Shown: positions 7,417-13,013 of the stretch, one piece after another | How the letters are laid out: the number at the start of each line of letters is the position of its first letter | Numbering within the stretch: position 1 is the stretch's first letter | Assembly: GCA_036525535.1 (NCBI GenBank) | Contig: DATDAH010000039.1 | Coordinates: 1 to 13,013, forward strand | From: DATDAH01 sp036525535 | GTDB taxonomy: Bacteria; Actinomycetota; Acidimicrobiia; Acidimicrobiales; DATDAH01 | DNA: 13,013 bases | Direction of reading: 5' to 3' | The notes under the pieces: model-generated | Told to the model about the DNA's origin: nothing | What the model saw: the letters and a program-made list of their open reading frames with translations, nothing else | Database searches by the model: none | Translations under genes and position numbers: made by a program

Positions 7417-9474
7417 TCACCGGCCGAAACGGAGTGGGGCGAGGGCGGGGTCGGGTCCTTCGCCCTGGATCACGTAGAGCTCGATGGCGTCGGTCATCCC
7501 CTCTTCGCGCAGGAACGCGGGTGGGACCACTGCCCAGAACCGGCGCTCGCCGGGGTCGCCGGTGGTCTGGAGCTCGGCCCATCCGCCGATGCGCCCGTTG
7601 ACGACGACGGCCACGTCGAGGGGCTCCCCGGTCTCGATCTCGCCCGCCACGTAGACGTCCTGCTGGGCGTCCGCCGAGCTCCGGTAGCTCCCGTCAGCGT
7701 CGAGGTGGACGTCGATGTCCAGCTCCGGCGCGGCGGGGAGGTCATCCGCTTGGCGCCCGACCAGGTCGGCGTGACGCCCGAAGCGGTAGAAGCGCAGCTC
7801 GGGGTCGTCACCTTCCCCGGGCGGGGGCTGGGCCAGCAGGTCGGCGAAGCCCTGGGTGCCGTCGATCAGGCTGTAGCCGTCGGCGTTGGGCTCGAGCCGG
7901 TTGAAGCCCCAGGCGTAGACCCGCCGCTCGTCGGGCCCGGTCGCCGGCTCCGGGCCCAGCAGCGAGACGCCGTCGGTCCCGTCGGGCAGATCCAGCTCGA
8001 GGACGTCGGCCATGGTGGGCAGCACGTCGATGGTGCGGGCGGGTCGGTCGTCGATGCGACTGGTGGTCTGGCGGGGGGGCTTCACCAGGAGGGGGACCCA
8101 GAGCACGCTGTCGGCGTTGGCCTCCGACACCCCTCGGATGGGCTCGCCGGTCTCGAAGGCGGCCCCGTGGTCAGCGGTGACCACGATGAGCGAGTCGTCG
8201 TAGGTGTCCAACTCCTGCAGGCGGGCCAGGATCACACCGAGCATCACGTCGGCGTGCCGAGCCTGGAGGAGGTGGCGCTGGCGCCCGGTGTCGGCCGCGA
8301 AGTCGGTCTTCCAGGCGTACTGGGCGTACTGATCCAGGCCCTCGGCGATGAACGGTGCCTCGTAGGTCAGGCCGGAGGGCAGGTGGTACCAGGGCTGGTG
8401 GGGGTAGACGGCGTGGAGCACGTCCAGCTCGGGCCGGTCGCCCCGACCGATGCCGGCGGCGAACTCGTTGATGGTCGTGGGGGCGTCGGGATCCGACTGG
8501 CGGATGGCGAAGTCGACTTGGCGGTCGTCGCCCCCGCCGAAGAGCTGGCGTTGCCAGAGGTCGAGGGCGTCGCGAGTCAGCTCGGCGAGGGGGTTCCCGG
8601 TCGCCAGGGCACCCTCGGCGCACAGATGGGCCGGGCAGAGCTGGGTCACGGACTCCTGGACGTGGAAGCCGTAGGTGCCCTGCAGCAGGGTGAAGATGTT
8701 GTTCGGGTGCTCTTCGGCCGTGGGGAGCACGCCGACGGCGTCGGGGTAACGCCCGGTCAGGATCGGAGGTACGGCTTCGGGCGTGGTGGGGGAGACGCCG
8801 GTGGCGTTGCGGAACCAGGTGGCGTCGTCGGCCAGGTAGGCCAGGTTCGGGAACTGCTCCGGATCGATGCGATCGTCCTCGTCGAGGATCGACGCCAACG
8901 GGAGCTCGTCGAGCACCACCAGGACCACGGGTGCAGGCGCCCCGACCGCGGCGGCATCGCCCGTGGCCGAGGCCGGGTCCAGGACCAGGCCCCGGACGGG
9001 GTCGGTGGCCAGGAACCAGGCCCCGAGCAGGAGGGGGAAGACGCCGAGGACCTGGAGCCACAGGCGAGGCCCCTCCCACCGCGTCACGGCCTGCCACAGC
9101 ACCGCGCCTCCCGCCACGGCGAGAAGCACGGTGACGGGGCCGGGCAGGCCGGCGTCACCGAGGAGGCGGACGACGACGAGGCCACCGAGGCCGCCGAGCA
9201 GGATCCGATGCACCCGGTCGCGCGACTGGTCACCGTTCCGGCCTCTCCGCGCCAGTCCGACCAGCTCCTCGATGGCGAACAGGACGGCCGGCAGGCCGAG
9301 CACCAGCACCAGGGTCAGGGCCACGATGTCGAGGCGACCCGCCCGTCGACTGACGAAGAGGTCAGCACCCTGGCGCAGCGCCGTGAGCACCGGTTCGGCC
9401 ACGATGATCCCGTTCAGGGCCAGCAGCTCGGCGAACCGTCGGACGCGACCAGGCGGCGCAGGAGCGGCGGGCAC
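7417..9474 (-). CDS. Membrane-anchored sulfatase/phosphotransferase-like protein (alkaline phosphatase superfamily)
   Basis: The 685-aa product has four or five N-terminal membrane helices (clearest near residues 48-72, 91-106, 111-129 and 138-156) and a large, presumably extracytoplasmic catalytic domain. VVLVVLDELP (183-192) carries the first metal-binding aspartate. SPTTPEAVPPILTGRYP (228-244) is the nucleophile region, with Thr230 or Thr231 where classical sulfatases have Cys or Ser. HAVYPHQPWYHLPSG (354-368) is typical of this superfamily, and VVTADHGAAF (431-440) gives the second metal site. A threonine nucleophile is usual in phosphoethanolamine and glycerol-phosphate transferases such as EptA and LtaS, so headgroup transfer or phosphodiester hydrolysis in the envelope is as plausible as sulfatase activity. 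A beta-rich accessory domain fills about the last 85 residues. The start is GTG, 6 nt after a TAACTT box. MATE follows on the same strand. Confidence 0.88.
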   Translation of the reverse strand: MPAAPAPPGRVRRFAELLALNGIIVAEPVLTALRQGADLFVSRRAGRLDIVALTLVLVLGLPAVLFAIEELVGLARRGRNGDQSRDRVHRILLGGLGGLVVVRLLGDAGLPGPVTVLLAVAGGAVLWQAVTRWEGPRLWLQVLGVFPLLLGAWFLATDPVRGLVLDPASATGDAAAVGAPAPVVLVVLDELPLASILDEDDRIDPEQFPNLAYLADDATWFRNATGVSPTTPEAVPPILTGRYPDAVGVLPTAEEHPNNIFTLLQGTYGFHVQESVTQLCPAHLCAEGALATGNPLAELTRDALDLWQRQLFGGGDDRQVDFAIRQSDPDAPTTINEFAAGIGRGDRPELDVLHAVYPHQPWYHLPSGLTYEAPFIAEGLDQYAQYAWKTDFAADTGRQRHLLQARHADVMLGVILARLQELDTYDDSLIVVTADHGAAFETGEPIRGVSEANADSVLWVPLLVKPPRQTTSRIDDRPARTIDVLPTMADVLELDLPDGTDGVSLLGPEPATGPDERRVYAWGFNRLEPNADGYSLIDGTQGFADLLAQPPPGEGDDPELRFYRFGRHADLVGRQADDLPAAPELDIDVHLDADGSYRSSADAQQDVYVAGEIETGEPLDVAVVVNGRIGGWAELQTTGDPGERRFWAVVPPAFLREEGMTDAIELYVIQGEGPDPALAPLRFGR

Positions 9475-9480
9475 GGCGGG

Positions 9481-9486
9481 AAGTTA
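9481..9486 (-). promoter_or_regulatory. Predicted -10 box (TAACTT, minus strand) for the sulfatase-like gene
   Basis: Read on the minus strand, TAACTT fits TANNNT and is separated by 6 nt from the GTG start at 9474, predicting a leaderless transcript. It lies 29 bp from the oppositely oriented -10 box of ilvD, so the two promoters would share their upstream region. No clear -35 box is seen. Confidence 0.45.
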
Positions 9487-9515
9487 CCGGCGGGAGCCCC
9501 GGTGACGGTGGTCGC

Positions 9516-9521
9516 TACCCT
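9516..9521 (+). promoter_or_regulatory. Predicted -10 box (TACCCT) for a leaderless ilvD transcript
   Basis: TACCCT is followed by 7 nt and then the GTG start codon of ilvD at 9529, with no Shine-Dalgarno between. This supports both the choice of start and leaderless translation. The -35 region would fall over the divergent sulfatase promoter. Confidence 0.5.
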
Positions 9522-9528
9522 CGCGGCC

Positions 9529-11223
9529 GTGACCGAAGAGAGCGTTGTCGGGGGCCTGAAGCCCCGTTCGCGAGAAGTGACCGACGGCTATGAGCGGGCC
9601 GGGGCCCGGGCGATGCTGCGGGCCGTCGGGATGACCGACGACGACTGGGCCAAGCCCCAGGTCGGGGTGGCGTCCTCCTGGAACGAGGTGACGCCCTGCA
9701 ACCTGCCGCTGGACCGCCTGGCGAAGCGGTCCAAGGTCGGGGTGCGCGACGCCGGTGGGTTCCCGCTGGAGTTCACCACCATCGCCGTCAGTGACGGCAT
9801 CTCCATGGGCCACGAGGGCATGCGGGCCTCGCTGGTCAGTCGGGAGGTCATCGCCGACTCGGTCGAGCTCATGATGCACGCCGAGCGCCTGGATGCATTG
9901 GTGACCTTCGCCGGTTGCGACAAGTCCCTGCCCGGCATGCTCATGGCCGCGGCCCGGATCAACATGCCGGCGGTCTTCCTCTACGGCGGTTCGATCATGC
10001 CGGGCCAGCACAACGGCCGGGCCATCGACATCGTCGACGTGTTCGAGGCCGTGGGCTCCTTCGCCTCGGGGGGCATCGACGAGGAGGAGCTGAGCCAGAT
10101 CGAGCGCAACGCCTGCCCGACCGAGGGTTCGTGTGCCGGCATGTTCACGGCCAACACGATGGCGTCGGTGGCCGAGGCCATCGGCATGTCGCTGCCCGGC
10201 TCGGCGTCGGCCCCTGCCATCGACTCCCGGCGGGACGACTACGCCTACGAGTCGGGCAAAGCTGTGGTCGAGTTGCTGCGCCAGAACATCCGGCCCCGCC
10301 AGATCATGACCAAGGAGGCGTTCGAGAACGCCATCGCCGTCGTCATGGCGCTGGGAGGCTCGACCAACGCCGTCCTCCACCTCCTGGCGATCGCCCACGA
10401 GGCCCAGGTCGACCTCGAGCTGGAGGACTTCAACCGGGTGGCGGCCGAGGTCCCCCACATCGCCGACACCAAGCCCCATGGGCAGTACCACATGTCCGAC
10501 GTGGACCAGGTCGGCGGGGTGCCGGTCGTCATGGCCCACCTCCTCGAGGCCGGCCTGCTCCACGGCGACTGCATGACCGTCACGGGCCAGACCATCGCCG
10601 AGAACCTGGCTGACATCGCCCCGCCCGCGCCGGATGGCACCGTCGTGCACCCGCTGAGTGACGCCATCCACGACCGCGGCGGCATCGCCGTCCTCCGGGG
10701 CTCGCTGGCGCCGCAGGGCTCCGTGGTCAAGGTCGCCGGCATCGACGTCGACCGCTTCGAGGGCACCGCCCGCGTCTTCGAGGGTGAGGCCGCGGCCATG
10801 GAGGAGATCCTCCGAGGTGGCATCAACGCCGGCGACGTCGTGGTCATCCGCTACGAGGGCCCGAAGGGTGGCCCGGGCATGCGCGAGATGCTGGCCGTGA
10901 CCGGGGCGATGAAGGGCGTCGGACGTGGCGCCGACGCCGCCCTCATCACGGACGGTCGCTTCTCGGGCGGCACGCACGGCTTCTGCGTCGGCCACGTCGC
11001 GCCGGAGGCCGTCGACGGTGGTCCGATCGCCTTCGTGGCCGACGGTGACCGCATCGTCATCGACACCGTGGCCCACACCGTCGACCTCGACGTCGACGCC
11101 GCCACCCTGGAGGCTCGCCGGGCCGATTGGAAGCTCCCCGAGCCCCGCTACACCAGCGGCGTCCTGGCGAAGTACGCCGTCCTCGCCCAAGGCGCCGAAA
11201 AGGGCGCCATCACGATGCCCTAG
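9529..11223 (+). CDS. ilvD: Dihydroxy-acid dehydratase
   Basis: The enzyme dehydrates 2,3-dihydroxy-isovalerate and its methylvalerate analogue to the 2-oxo acids, the third common step to valine and isoleucine and on to leucine. The 564-aa product starts with the typical LKPRSREVTDGYERA. Three cysteines sit in cluster-binding motifs: Cys57 (NEVTPCN), Cys130 (GCDKSLPGM) and Cys202 (GSCAGMF), the pattern of the more oxygen-tolerant [2Fe-2S] enzymes, as in Mycobacterium and plants. Lys132 in CDK is the likely carbamylated, Mg-binding lysine, and Ser479 in GRFSGGTHG is the proposed catalytic base. I chose GTG 9529 because family homology begins about ten residues later and a -10-like box lies just upstream; in-frame GTGs at 9502 and 9508 are possible but less likely. 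It converges with the nucleotidyltransferase gene, the two sharing a CTAG at their stops. Confidence 0.96.
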   Translation: MTEESVVGGLKPRSREVTDGYERAGARAMLRAVGMTDDDWAKPQVGVASSWNEVTPCNLPLDRLAKRSKVGVRDAGGFPLEFTTIAVSDGISMGHEGMRASLVSREVIADSVELMMHAERLDALVTFAGCDKSLPGMLMAAARINMPAVFLYGGSIMPGQHNGRAIDIVDVFEAVGSFASGGIDEEELSQIERNACPTEGSCAGMFTANTMASVAEAIGMSLPGSASAPAIDSRRDDYAYESGKAVVELLRQNIRPRQIMTKEAFENAIAVVMALGGSTNAVLHLLAIAHEAQVDLELEDFNRVAAEVPHIADTKPHGQYHMSDVDQVGGVPVVMAHLLEAGLLHGDCMTVTGQTIAENLADIAPPAPDGTVVHPLSDAIHDRGGIAVLRGSLAPQGSVVKVAGIDVDRFEGTARVFEGEAAAMEEILRGGINAGDVVVIRYEGPKGGPGMREMLAVTGAMKGVGRGADAALITDGRFSGGTHGFCVGHVAPEAVDGGPIAFVADGDRIVIDTVAHTVDLDVDAATLEARRADWKLPEPRYTSGVLAKYAVLAQGAEKGAITMP

Positions 11224-11735
11224 CCCCAAGCGCCCACCTCGCGGGCTTCGGGGGCCATCCAGTCGAGGCGGCCTGCGCGCACGGCCGTCGCCGAGATCTC
11301 GGCCAGGTGCGCGGGGACGTCGAGGCGGTGCTCGTCCGGCGTGTCCCACGGTGGCCTCGGCACGACGGCGGGGGTCGGCAGCTTGGCCAGGGCGGCGGCC
11401 AACGACTCGGCCGACGGGTGGAAGGCCGGGTCGTGGAGCTGGGCCCACTTGTCGGCGCCGACGATGACCAGGTCGTAGGCCTCGGCGATGTCGGACACGA
11501 GCTGCAGGTCGGTGACGACCAGCCCGAGCCATGGCCGCTCGCGCCCGGCCAGCTGGATCGCCTCGACCCGCTCGTCCAGGCGCACGCAGGCCCGGTCCTC
11601 CTTGCCCAACGCCACCTCGGAGATGACGAGATCGACCCGGTCCAGGTCGTGCCGGTCCCGGGCGGCCTCGGCGATGCCCAAGTGGGCGATCGTCAGCGGG
11701 TCGAAGGACCCCGGGTAAGCGGCGCGACGGGACAT
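11220..11735 (-). CDS. Small cytidylyltransferase-like nucleotidyltransferase (NadD/CoaD-like)
   Basis: The 171-aa product has the Rossmann-type fold signature of adenylyl/cytidylyltransferases. YPGSFDPLTIAHLGIAEAAR opens it, with a variant HIGH-like motif T15-I-A-H18 (CoaD has TxGH, NadD HxGH). LDERVEAI follows near 53-60, VGADKWAQL at 92-100, and the C-terminal ISATAVR (147-153) is the ISxTxVR nucleotide-binding motif. This class joins NMN, nicotinate mononucleotide or phosphopantetheine to AMP. The start PGSFDP looks like CoaD, while VGADKW is closer to NadD-type proteins, so I leave the substrate open. The ATG at 11735 faces the ilvB leader promoter across about a dozen bases and has no good Shine-Dalgarno. 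It is the only gene on the opposite strand between ilvD and ilvB. Confidence 0.78.
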   Translation of the reverse strand: MSRRAAYPGSFDPLTIAHLGIAEAARDRHDLDRVDLVISEVALGKEDRACVRLDERVEAIQLAGRERPWLGLVVTDLQLVSDIAEAYDLVIVGADKWAQLHDPAFHPSAESLAAALAKLPTPAVVPRPPWDTPDEHRLDVPAHLAEISATAVRAGRLDWMAPEAREVGAWG

Positions 11736-11746
11736 CAGCTAACAGC

Positions 11747-11777
11747 TTGACCCCTTCGCGCCGACGAGGGATACGAT
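11747..11777 (+). promoter_or_regulatory. Predicted promoter of the ilvB leader transcript
   Basis: TTGACC (11747-11752) is a good -35 match and TACGAT (11772-11777) fits the TANNNT -10 consensus; the 19-bp spacing is a little long. The -10 box ends 7 nt before the ATG at 11785, so transcription would start at or beside the leader peptide's start codon. This is the only place in the window where a recognisable -35 accompanies the -10. Confidence 0.55.
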
Positions 11778-11784
11778 GCGACCG

Positions 11785-11823
11785 ATGACCCGCCGCCCCC
11801 TCCTCCTCGTAGTAATCGCCTAG
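11785..11823 (+). CDS. ilvB leader peptide MTRRPLLLVVIA (branched-chain amino acid attenuator)
   Basis: This 12-codon ORF (ATG to TAG) encodes MTRRPLLLVVIA, so six consecutive codons, CTC CTC CTC GTA GTA ATC, specify Leu, Val and Ile, the three products of the pathway that ilvB begins. GTA looks uncommon in this GC-rich window, which would sharpen sensitivity to charged Val-tRNA. Leader peptides of this kind control ilv operons by ribosome-mediated attenuation in enterobacteria and, for ilvBNC, in Corynebacterium. The stop codon overlaps the first arm of an inverted repeat and a terminator-like hairpin lies 32 nt further on, before ilvB. The 7-nt distance from the -10 box suggests a leaderless start at this ATG. 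An in-frame ATG at 11776 with GAGGG before it would give a 15-aa version (MRP added), but it overlaps the -10 box. Confidence 0.82.
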   Translation: MTRRPLLLVVIA

Positions 11824-11853
11824 CGCACGCCGTCCTTCACCCCCGCGTGCGCT
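11822..11853 (+). promoter_or_regulatory. Attenuator leader hairpin (perfect 9-bp inverted repeat)
   Basis: AGCGCACGC (11822-11830) and GCGTGCGCT (11845-11853) are perfect inverse complements around a 14-nt loop. The first arm starts inside the leader peptide's TAG stop, so a ribosome stalled on the Leu/Val/Ile codons or resting at the stop would cover part of it. This position is expected for the ribosome-sensing segment of an attenuator. It ends 2 nt before the terminator stem. Confidence 0.65.
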
Positions 11854-11855
11854 TT

Positions 11856-11887
11856 CGACCTCCCCACGGGGAGGTCGTTGCAGTTTT
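11856..11887 (+). terminator. Attenuator terminator hairpin upstream of ilvB
   Basis: Bases 11856-11864 pair with 11869-11877 (a 9-bp stem, CGACCTCCC with GGGAGGTCG) around the tetraloop CACG, and TTGCAGTTTT follows, ending at 11887. It is a GC-rich stem with a modest T-run, the shape of an intrinsic terminator, placed 28 nt before the ilvB start codon and 32 nt after the leader peptide stop. A competing pairing exists: 11802-11810 (in the Leu-Leu-Val codons) can form 9 pairs, one G-U, with 11866-11874 in the terminator loop and 3' arm. Confidence 0.75.
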
Positions 11888-11906
11888 CGGCCCCACTACC
11901 CTTCGG

Positions 11907-11918
11907 ATGCGCTCATGA
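11907..11918 (+). other. Three-codon upstream ORF overlapping the ilvB start
   Basis: ATGCGCTCATGA encodes Met-Arg-Ser-stop, and its TGA overlaps the ilvB ATG (11915-11917). The ilvB start has no clear Shine-Dalgarno, so termination-reinitiation from this mini-ORF could load ribosomes. It could also be a chance match in a short stretch. A TACCCT box at 11897-11902 lies just before it. Confidence 0.3.
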
Positions 11919-13013
11919 CCAGCAACGGCAGCAAGGAACAACTGAACGGCGGGCAGGCCCTCATCCGCTCCCTCGAACTCGAGGGCGTCGAGGTCATGTT
12001 CGGACTCCCGGGTGGGGCGATCCTGCCGGTGTACGACCCGATCATCGACTCACCGATCCGCCACATCCTGGTCCGCCACGAGCAGGGCGCGGGCCACATG
12101 GCCGAGGGCTACGCCCACGTCACCGGGCGTCCGGGCGTGGCCATGGTCACCAGTGGGCCCGGGGCCACCAACATCGTCACGCCCCTGTGTGACGCCTTCA
12201 TGGACTCCATCCCGCTGGTCGTCATCACCGGCCAGGTCCCGACCGCGGCCATCGGCAGCGACGCCTTCCAGGAGTGCGACACCACCGGCATCACCCAGTC
12301 GGTGACCAAGCACAACTTCCTCGTCACCTCGGCGGCCGACATCCCGCGGACGATCCGGGAGGCCTTCCACATCGCCACCACCGGTCGACCGGGGCCCGTC
12401 CTCGTCGACATCCCGAAGGACATCGTCGACCCTCAGCACCCCAACTCGGCCATGGAGTGGTACTGGCCCGACGAGCTGGACCTGCCGGGGTACAACCCGA
12501 CCACCAAGGGCCATCCCAAGATGATCCGCCAGGCGGCCGAGCTGATCAGCGCGTCGCACCGCCCGGTCGTCTACGCCGGCGGCGGCATCTTGAAGGCCCG
12601 GGCCGCGGAGGCCTTGAAGGAGCTGGCCGAGCTCTGCGAGATCCCGGTCGTCACCACGCTGATGGCCCGGGGGGCCTTCCCCGACAGCCACCCGCTGTGC
12701 CTGGGCATGCCCGGCATGCACGGCAACTACACGGCGGTCACGGCCATGCAGAGGTCGGACCTGCTCATCGCCCTGGGCAGCCGCTTCGACGACCGGGTGA
12801 CGGGCAGGCTCGACGGCTTCGCCCCCGACGCCAAGATCATCCACGTCGACATCGACCCCGCCGAGCTGGGCAAGGTCCGGCGTCCCGATGTCCCGATCGT
12901 GGGCGACTGCCGCCTGGTCATCGAGGCGCTGGTGGAGGTCCTGCGGGGTCGGGGCGGACTCGAGTCCCAGCCCGACCGCAGCGAGTGGAAGTCCACCCTG
13001 AGCGGCTGGCAGG
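11915..13013 (+). CDS. ilvB: Acetolactate synthase large (catalytic) subunit, 3' end outside the window
   Basis: The open frame runs from ATG 11915 to the window edge without a stop: 366 complete codons of an expected 570-630. Acetohydroxyacid synthase condenses two pyruvates to acetolactate, or pyruvate with 2-oxobutyrate, using thiamine diphosphate, FAD and Mg; it is the first common step of Val/Leu/Ile synthesis. The N-terminal domain shows FGLPGGAILPVYD (29-41) and RHEQGAGHMAEGYA with the essential Glu56, followed by TSGPGATN and PLVVITGQVP. The central FAD domain includes GGGILKA, LMARGAFP, GMHGNY and LGSRFDDRVTG. The C-terminal ThDP domain is cut off. There is no in-frame start upstream within the leader. 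The attenuator directly precedes it. In relatives, ilvN and ilvC usually follow, but this cannot be seen here. Confidence 0.96.
   Translation, partial: MTSNGSKEQLNGGQALIRSLELEGVEVMFGLPGGAILPVYDPIIDSPIRHILVRHEQGAGHMAEGYAHVTGRPGVAMVTSGPGATNIVTPLCDAFMDSIPLVVITGQVPTAAIGSDAFQECDTTGITQSVTKHNFLVTSAADIPRTIREAFHIATTGRPGPVLVDIPKDIVDPQHPNSAMEWYWPDELDLPGYNPTTKGHPKMIRQAAELISASHRPVVYAGGGILKARAAEALKELAELCEIPVVTTLMARGAFPDSHPLCLGMPGMHGNYTAVTAMQRSDLLIALGSRFDDRVTGRLDGFAPDAKIIHVDIDPAELGKVRRPDVPIVGDCRLVIEALVEVLRGRGGLESQPDRSEWKSTLSGWQ

Noticed and set aside
9502..9510. In-frame GTG codons at 9502 and 9508 as alternative ilvD starts
   Set aside because: They would add residues not typical of the IlvD N-terminus and would lie upstream of the predicted -10 box at 9516. 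They are possible but less likely than 9529.
7360..9528. An open frame running from 7360 straight into ilvD, suggesting a 1287-aa fusion
   Set aside because: The first 720 or so codons are the antisense of the sulfatase-like gene, with no recognisable domain. IlvD homology begins just after GTG 9529, which also has a -10-like box 7 nt upstream.
9484..11532. Long minus-strand open frame opposite ilvD (682 codons)
   Set aside because: Same antisense artefact of codon bias; it covers a well-conserved ilvD and has no domain of its own.
11776..11784. ATG at 11776 as the start of the ilvB leader peptide (15 aa, GAGGG 5 nt upstream)
   Set aside because: It overlaps the predicted -10 box TACGAT, so it would not be in the transcript if that promoter is used. 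Kept only as an alternative if transcription starts further upstream.
1..13013. Search for CRISPR arrays, tRNA genes, insertion sequence ends, phage genes or long direct repeats
   Set aside because: None seen by eye on either strand; apart from the leader and short gaps the window is filled by recognisable coding sequence.

Overview
The window is a stretch of high-GC actinobacterial chromosome carrying ordinary metabolic genes. No tRNA, rRNA, CRISPR array, insertion sequence or prophage gene is visible. Strong G/C preference at third codon positions, GTG starts, several starts that look leaderless (a TANNNT box 6-7 nt before the start codon) and a family mix of Eis-like acetyltransferase, actinobacterial-type sulfatase and IlvD suggest Actinomycetota. 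Acidimicrobiia is my best guess, but this is inferred from style and not from a marker gene.

Layout, left to right. (1) The last 22 codons of a probable gatB (1-69) run directly into an Eis-like GNAT acetyltransferase (71-1288). (2) A 138-bp gap holds a long hairpin just past that stop, a second inverted repeat, and a -10-like box immediately before the next gene. (3) A full-length, single-chain pyruvate:ferredoxin oxidoreductase (nifJ/por, 1427-4993) overlaps by 4 nt a dihydroorotate-dehydrogenase-like flavoprotein (4990-5997). The latter keeps the barrel and FMN-site features but has no Cys or Ser at the usual catalytic position. (4) On the minus strand, a membrane-anchored sulfatase/phosphotransferase-like protein (9474-7417) lies upstream of a DinF-type MATE transporter (7349-6027), a probable two-gene unit. 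(5) The sulfatase is divergent from ilvD (9529-11223), with only 54 bp between the start codons. (6) A small HIGH-type nucleotidyltransferase (11735-11220, minus) converges on ilvD; one CTAG palindrome supplies both stop codons. (7) A 179-bp leader follows, then ilvB (11915 to the window end, incomplete).

The most interesting element is the ilvB leader. A promoter-like pair of boxes precedes a 12-codon ORF, MTRRPLLLVVIA, whose second half is a run of Leu-Leu-Leu-Val-Val-Ile codons. Its stop codon begins a perfect 9-bp inverted repeat, which is followed by a 9-bp GC-rich hairpin and a short T-run, then ilvB. This is the architecture of a branched-chain amino acid attenuator, apparently with a leaderless leader peptide. 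IlvD and IlvB are two enzymes of the valine/isoleucine/leucine pathway, and the pyruvate that PFOR consumes or makes is also IlvB's substrate. The attenuator would tie ilvB transcription to charging of Leu, Val and Ile tRNAs.
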